From the NCBI RefSeq assembly GCF_023065955.2, contig NW_026622974.1, positions 27,001,718 through 27,065,717 of the forward strand: 64,000 nt of DNA, read 5' to 3'. This DNA is from Ursus arctos. Taxonomy: Eukaryota > Chordata > Mammalia > Carnivora > Ursidae. Every line of letters begins with the position of its first letter. Positions within the stretch are counted from its first letter, which is position 1. Both the position numbers and the translations under genes were made by a program. Shown in pieces: positions 58,369 through 64,000 of the stretch. The notes below the pieces were generated by a model. The model saw only the letters and a program-made list of their open reading frames with translations, had not been told where the DNA came from and ran no database searches.

Positions 58369-58742
58369 AAAGAAAAAAGAAAAGAAAAGAAAAGAAAAGA
58401 AAAGAAAAGAAAAGAAAGAGAAAGAAAAGAAGGAAGGAAGGAAGGGAAATAAAAGAAAGAAGGGGGCGCCTGGGTGGCACAGCGGTTAAGCGTCTGCCTT
58501 CGGCTCAGGGCGTGATCCCAGCGTTATGGGATCGAGCCCCACATCAGGCTCCTCCGCTATGAGCCTGCTTCTTCCTCTCCCACTCCCCCTGCTTGTGTTC
58601 CCTCTCTCGCTGGCTGTCTCTATCTCTGTCAAATAAATAAATAAAATCTTTAAAAGAAAAGGAAAGGAAAGAAAAGAAAAGAAAAGAAAAGAAAAGAGGA
58701 AAGGAAGGAAAAGGAAAGGAAAGAAAAGAAAAGAAGGACAGA
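58369..58742. repeat. Purine (AAAAG/GGAA) tract split by a SINE
   Basis: 58369-58462 and 58655-58742 are A/G only or nearly so, built of aaaag and ggaa units. A Can-SINE lies between. Lysine/arginine and phenylalanine-rich frames across it are artefacts. Confidence 0.95.
58463..58654 (+). mobile_element. Young bear-type Can-SINE, sense, inside purine tract
   Basis: An intact head 'gggggcgcctgggtggcac', A-box-like 'tggcacagcgg' (58475-58485), B-box-like 'gatcgagcc' (58530-58538), 'ccgctatgagcctgcttc' and 'tggctgtctctatctctgtc', then 'aaataaataaataaaatc'. The TSD cannot be delimited because both flanks are aaag repeats. It is almost identical to the copy at 38224. Confidence 0.97.
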
Positions 58743-59004
58743 AAGAGAAAGGTTTAGTGAAGCCCAGGGAAGCCACAACCAGTATCTCACAAACTGGAAA
58801 GCAGTAAAGGTAGATTTAGTGGCTAATGCAATTTAGCATCAATTTGAAATACACAAAAAGAACTTGTATAATTGTTTTTTTCTGTGGGGGTTAAAAGCTA
58901 TTTGGGAATACTAAAGTAGTTTTGAAAGTTAAGGAAATTAGAAGAATAAAGCACAAAATATTAAATATGTAGATAAAGAACAGAATTTTTAAGTCCAAAG
59001 AATT
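58743..59004. other. Short unique stretch
   Basis: Nothing recognised. Confidence 0.4.
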
Positions 59005-59375
59005 ACATTCCATATTTGCTTATTCAACACAGATTTTTTTCCCTATGTGTGTATCTTCTATGTGCCAGAAATTGTTCTGGGTCTGGAAGTAAGAATGGTA
59101 AGCAAGACAGACAAGGACCTTGCCCTCCAACAGCTTGCCTTCTAGTGGAGGTAAACAGTCAACAAATAAGATCATTTAAGCTTTTTAAATGCTCTAAAGG
59201 AAATGAATAGAGTGTGGTCTTGGAAACTGACTGGTAGGTGAGAATAGCACCTTCCACAGAGAGTCAGGAAGGGCTTGTCTGAAGAGGTGACTTTTGAGGT
59301 GAGATCTGAAGGCAAAGAAAGAGCCACCCCACAGGACAAGTTAGGGGAAACGCCTGTTAGACAGAGTGGTTTATG
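59005..59375 (+). repeat. Family A fragment
   Basis: 'gcttattcaacacagattt', 'tctatgtgccagaaattg', 'caagacagacaaggaccttg', 'gccttctagtggaggtaaac', 'gaagaggtgacttttgagg' and 'gtgagatctgaaggcaaag' give the best-preserved first part of family A in the window. Confidence 0.7.
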
Positions 59376-59439
59376 CAAATGTTCAAGATAGCTGCTGTGC
59401 ATGTGACAGAGATAGAAAGGAAGCCAGAGTCCATACTAA

Positions 59440-59520
59440 CGTATGCGTTTGTGTCTGTGTCTGTGCGTGTGCGTGTGTGCCTGCATGCATTCATACACAC
59501 ACGTGCACACACACACACAG
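59440..59520. repeat. Composite GT-then-CA tract
   Basis: A GT-rich half (to about 59479) is followed by a CA-rich half (59492-59519), forming a loose inverted repeat of alternating purine and pyrimidine. Confidence 0.85.
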
Positions 59521-62500
59521 AACGATGACAGAGATCAACATTAGCTAAACTAGTATCCAGAAATCAGAATGGAAAAATTCTCTTGATTCATATTTTAAGG
59601 TGTTCTGACTCCCTTCTAGCCTGCCCCTATGGCTTTCCCCCATCTCAAAGGCATGTGAAAAGTTTTAATATTTTGACTTAAAAAAGATTTAAAATATTGA
59701 CTTGTGAAATGTGCATCTTATCTCTAGTTCAGAATGTCATAGCCAATGACTCCTGCCTGTGCTTGCTTGTAAATTCAACTATTAGGAAACCATTAGTTTC
59801 CAAATGCTGGTGTGCAGCAAAAGAAGGCTCCTGTGTTTTCATGGAAAGGAAACTAATATAATACATCGTCTAAATTGAGAGTCACAGAGAATAAACTTCT
59901 TTGGATACCATGAGTATAAAACCTTGTTTTGACTTTCCTTTCTTATTCATAGTGATAAGTTGTTGAATACGTTTGTGACTCTGGAGAAAGCTAGTATATT
60001 ATATTCTAAAAATCTTAAAATATTTGTTTCTTTTGTTCTTTTTTTAATGTCTCGTTGTATAGTCTTTTTCCTTTACCACATCTGTTTATTTCTCAAAGTT
60101 ACTGTCCACAAAACTTTTGCAAAATCTCATTTTAAATTCAAACTTCTTTTTGCTCTTGTTTCTGCTTTGGTTGGTGTAAGGGAAGATCTTGCCATGTTGT
60201 TCTTTTGAAACACTAAAAGAATATTAGAGATTTCCTCTTGTACCAGTATTTTGGAATCGATGTTTTTCTAGGTGTTTTACAAGTAAATCAGCTCTTGGAT
60301 GAAATAGATTTTTAAGTAAATATGGCTCTTCAGATGGCTGTATTCTGGTAATCACAAACTCATGAATCAGAGCATTTCAATGACAGGTCATGGCTTTTTT
60401 TTTTTTTTTTAATCTTAATTTAGAATTTTTTCAATTGACTTTGAGATGCTGTTACAATTCAACCTGCCTTTAGTGTTTTAGGTGCCTTAAAACATGTAGC
60501 TACTGTATAATAACTGGGAGAACATAACTGCAGGGTTCCAATTAAGCTGGCAAAGGAACCTTATTACATTGTCTCCAACTAAGCATGTAATTAATGTCTC
60601 TATTTCAAGGCCATTTCAGCAAATTCAAAACCCAGAGACCATCCATACATATTTAGAGGTGCATAGAAACACTGGTGATGTCTTCATTGCAGAGGACAGC
60701 AATGCCAGAGGAATTTGGGGAAGAATATGGAATACTTTATCACATACTGCAAATATTTTATTGTAACAAAAGGTGTGGTTTGAAATAAAACGTGTCACTC
60801 TAAAAGTCCCATTGGAGATAGAACCACCCCCTTAGGGTTTTTTAGATGACTGCTATGTTTTCAGGTTGTCACAGTATCTGTGCAGAGGTCAGAAATGCTA
60901 AACGTCTTGCAATGTATGGGGCAGTTGTACTTTGAAATCTTGTTGGACATTTATGATTGTAAAAAGCCTATTTATAGTCATCTGAACTTAAGCCTACCTC
61001 CAATTTGCAAATAAACATAAGGTAACTTTATGAAGTTTTAATACTCACTGAATTTTGTAGGAATGCAACTGCTGTGTAAATCAATAGAGGACTGTAGTCA
61101 CTTTTATTTGGAACTTTACAAAGACTTGGTTATCATTTCAAAAAAAATTACGCCATTTGACGGCAGCACACCTTGTGGTATTTGAGTTGCCAATAAACCA
61201 TGCCTGTATCATACGTTTGCAGCAGTTACCGTCACGGGGATTCTGTGTTGAGATGACACACTCCAACAAATTAATTATATCTTCTCATCAAGCAGATCAT
61301 GCCCAAACATTTACCTATTGAAATTTAGTTTTATTATGAATTACTTTCCTTGTATGTTTCCTTTATATTACAGATTTGGGGGGAATTATATGTTTAGACA
61401 AATTATTTTCTTTATGAATTTTATTTCAGGGTGTTAGAGGGACATAATAAAATAATTGTTTTTAGAGGAGAGTTAGGTGAGAAAAGTTTAAGAATGATTC
61501 TTCTAAAATGTTACTCCCCTCCAAGGAGAAAGTGGGATGTTGTACGTGTGCACACGTGTGCACTTTAGTGCAAAGAAAGAAAAAGCAGGAAAGGGGGATG
61601 AGAGAATTGGCCTTGATTTCAGGTCCTACTGTGTCAGGCCCTGTGCCCGGCCCTTCAAATGCATGATCTCATTTTTTGTGCATGGTACTGAGAAATGCCA
61701 TGTGTGCTTTGAATCTCCTGGCCCCAGAGTGCCACATTCAGAGCTGTCTGCTTGACATTTGGAGAGCCGAGAGTGAGAGGAAATGAGTAGATGAATATTC
61801 TTGACATTGCTGGAATGTTAAAATTATTTAAAAGTTCTATTAAGTAAGTGACAGTCTCAGAGCCTGATTTATGGTAGCTAATGAAATTTTCACAAAGAAG
61901 TATTATCATGAAGTTTGAAAAAAGATCATAGTAGCTACACACACGAATTCATATGCATATGAATGTCACTGCACGTTGCTGTGCGCGTGCTTCCTATTTA
62001 TAGCTTTCGGGACACATCCGCAAGTGATAAATGAACATTGAAATGCTACACATATGTTTATATCCACTTTTAGCTATGGAGTTGTTTCAAAAGTGGTATC
62101 TCCACTGAGCCAAATCCCAGGCATTTAGAAAGTACAAAAAATTTTAAATTTCTAAAGTGAACCAAAAAAGTAAAAATAAGGAAAAACAGAGACTGAGAGC
62201 TATGGCAGTCATAAAGCTGACACAAAATTATTTTTAAAAAGTACTGTAGGAAAATTAGATCTTATCAGAATTCAGTACTAATCCCTCTCTGTTGGTTGAT
62301 GATAGTTTTTAAAGAGTGACGAAAGACGACCTTTCTGATACATAGCTATTGTCCAGGCTTTTCAAAGCCTTGACGATCATTTTACTGTGTAACAGTTTTG
62401 AGTTGTCAACTTAAACATATTATAATTTAGAGTAAGTGACAGACTGCTTTCTTTTTAAAATGCCCAGGTAAGGCTAGAGGTTAGTGTTTAACAAGGAGTG

Positions 62501-62669
62501 TGTATTTGTGTATCTCATTTTTTACTGACCAGAGCATTGCCTGAAGAAAGAATAAAACAATGTTGGGGGGGCCAACTTCAGGGAAGAACGTATCTCTCCT
62601 GAAAAGGTGGCATGTTGCAGCCACTGTAATAAAACTGAAGATGACTAGAGTTGATCTTTTTAAATCCCT
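59521..62669. other. 3.1-kb repeat-free stretch
   Basis: The longest interval in the window where I recognise no interspersed repeat. No exon or RNA gene is supported. It contains an 18-bp palindrome (61947-61964), a 23-base alternating purine-pyrimidine run (61541-61563) and a T-run at 60396-60411. Confidence 0.55.
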
Positions 62670-63028
62670 TTTCTTAGATATTCTTTGGTTGCAAGTTGTA
62701 GATAAATAAAATTGGTAATAAAACTGGCTTAAATAAAAAAAAGAGAATGTGCTAGCTCACTTGACTGGAAAGTCTAAGAGATACTTGCTGCAGGCATAGG
62801 TAGACACAAGGACTCAAATGATGTCATTAGGTTGGTGCCTGCCTTGCTTTTTTCCCATTTCTCGACTCTGCTATGCTTCCTCTGGGTTGACTTCACTTGA
62901 AGTAGACTCTTTCTCAACGTGTCGGTTGGCAGAATCATCATGCCTAAATTATCCTTATTCAAGCAGAGTAAAACTTATTTTTTCCAGAAACTGAAAAACA
63001 AAACAAAACAAACATATACACGACCCAC

Positions 63029-63064
<36 letters not shown>
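63029..63064. repeat. (AC)18 microsatellite
   Basis: A 36-base AC run inside the left half of the family B copy, just outside the LINE-1. Confidence 0.95.
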
Positions 63065-63065
<1 letters not shown>

Positions 63066-63078
63066 GGTCCTGTGTTGT

Positions 63079-63470
63079 GCCTTTTTTAAAATTCCAGTGT
63101 AATTAACAGACAATGTGATATTAGTTTCAGGTGTACAATATAGTGATTCAACAATTCTACACATTACTCAGTCCTCACCACGATTAAGTGTACTCTTAAT
63201 CCCCCTTTGCCTGTTTCATCAATCCCCCACACTCACGTCCCCTCTGGTTGTTCTCTATATTTAAGAGTCTATTTTTTTCATTCGTCTCTTTTTTTTCTTT
63301 GTTCGTTTGTCTTGTTTCTTAAGTTCCACATATGAATGAAATCATCTGGTATTTGTCTTTCTCTGACTTATTTCACTTAGTATTATACCCTCTAAATGCA
63401 TCCATGTTGTTGCAAATGTCAAGATGCATCCTTTTTTACGACTGAGTAATATTCCTGTGTGTGGGTGTGG

Positions 63471-63510
<40 letters not shown>

Positions 63511-63955
63511 ACACACATATGTATCACACCTTCTTTTTCCATTCATCTGTCAATAGACACTTGGGTTACCTCCGTAATTTGGCTACTGTAAATAATGCTG
63601 CAATAAACATAGGGGTGCATGTATCTTTTTGAATTAGTGTTTTCATTTTCTTTAGGTAAATACCAAGTAGTGGAATCATTGGATCATATGCTATTCCTAT
63701 TTTCAATTTTTTGAGGAGCCTCCATAATGTCTTCTATAGTAGCTGCACCAGTCTGCATTCCCACCAACAGTGTATGAGGGTTCCTTTTTCTCCACATCCT
63801 CACCAACACTTGTTGTTTCTTGTGGTTTTGATTTTAGCCATTCTGACAGGTGTGAGGTGAAATTTCATTGCGATTTGGATTTGCATTTCCCTGATGACGA
63901 GTGATGTTAAGCACCTTTTCATGTGTCTGTTGTCCATTTGTATGTTTTCTTTGGG
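63079..63955 (-). mobile_element. Carnivore LINE-1 3' region, antisense
   Basis: A T run, 'ccagtgtaattaacagac', 'gtttcaggtgtacaatatag', 'ccacatatgaatgaaatcat', 'gcatccatgttgttgcaaat', a TG run, 'gctgcaataaacataggggt', 'taccaagtagtggaatcat', 'tgacaggtgtgaggtgaaat'. It is truncated at 'gtatgttttctttgg'. No clear TSD found. The 66-codon frame at the window edge is not a gene. Confidence 0.9.
63456..63517. repeat. TG/GGGTG-rich microsatellite inside LINE-1
   Basis: 'gtgtgtgggtgtgggtgtatg' (shown to 20) leads into an uninterrupted GT run and a short ACAC end, at the same LINE-1 position as the runs at 36481 and 48512. Confidence 0.95.
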
Positions 63956-64000
63956 GATGTGTTTTATTGAACCAATCTGGGTCATATGCCCATGAAGCAA

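Larger units (their letters stand above)
62670..64000 (+). repeat. Family B copy split by a LINE-1, running off the window
   Basis: The left piece (62670 to about 63078): 'ggttgcaagttgtagataa', 'aataaaactggcttaaataa', 'gtgctagctcacttgactgg', 'tttctcgactctgctatgc', an AC run, then 'aaaggtcctgtgttgtgcc'. After the LINE-1 the family resumes at about 63967 with 'ttgaaccaatctgggtcat', 'atgcccatg'. It continues past the window end. Confidence 0.6.

Noticed and set aside
58475..58538. tRNA-like A and B boxes
   Set aside because: They belong to the tRNA-derived head of a Can-SINE, so I do not annotate a tRNA gene. The same holds for the other SINE heads.
58359..58776. Lys/Arg-rich and Phe-rich frames
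   Set aside because: They translate the purine tract and the SINE inside it.
1..64000. CRISPR array, operon structure or prokaryotic gene system
   Set aside because: No regularly spaced repeats with unique spacers and no dense coding. The repeat content is mammalian throughout.

Overview
Organism and setting: AT-rich mammalian nuclear DNA. The window carries 17 tRNA-derived carnivore SINEs (Can-SINE/SINEC type), carnivore-type LINE-1 3' ends, and the usual ancient eutherian repeats (MIR, L2, MER5, MER20, MLT1). Four of the SINEs (26888, 38224, 55688, 58463) share a distinctive 3' half with the wording 'gctggctgtctctatctc', which I associate with bears including the giant panda. I therefore favour Ursidae, by inference from memory and not from a search. 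I found no protein-coding gene, tRNA, rRNA, snRNA or CRISPR array. The long open frames fall inside repeats or microsatellites, or look random. The window is best read as intergenic or deep-intronic DNA. Layout: 1-7.8 kb has MIR and MER5 copies, two MLT1 LTRs, three SINEs and a short LINE-1 with an inverted tip. 7.8-12.3 kb has two old LINE-1 pieces in opposite orientations around an unclassified repeat (called family B here). 12.3-25.9 kb is mostly unique AT-rich sequence with scattered SINEs, MLT1 and MER5 copies. 25.9-28.75 kb is one long antisense LINE-1 interrupted by a MER20 and a young SINE. 28.75-34.3 kb is repeat-poor. 34.3-37.1 kb is a stack of a long ancient repeat (family A here) interrupted by a SINE and by a LINE-1 fragment. 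38-41.8 kb has three SINEs. 41.9-44.6 kb is a sense LINE-1 region interrupted by a hAT-type element. 45.1-49.5 kb is again family A, split by a 1-kb antisense LINE-1. 50-57.6 kb mixes MLT1, L2, MER5, hAT-like and MIR pieces around a small GC-richer block near 52.5 kb. 58.4-58.75 kb is a purine tract with a young SINE inside it. 59.4-62.65 kb is the longest repeat-free stretch. 62.67-64 kb is a family B copy split by a LINE-1. No genes work together here. The coherent story is the layered history of insertions, readable from target-site duplications (TSDs): old MIR, family A/B and hAT elements are interrupted by LINE-1, and those layers are interrupted by successively younger SINEs. The more interesting signals are a probable LINE-1 twin-priming inversion, a LINE-1 fragment with no poly(A) coinciding with lost target sequence, dinucleotide microsatellites at the same internal position of three LINE-1 copies, two nearly identical young SINEs, and several perfect inverted repeats in otherwise unremarkable sequence. 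Families A, B, C, D and F are my own labels: I recognise their shape as common ancient mammalian repeats but cannot name them with certainty.
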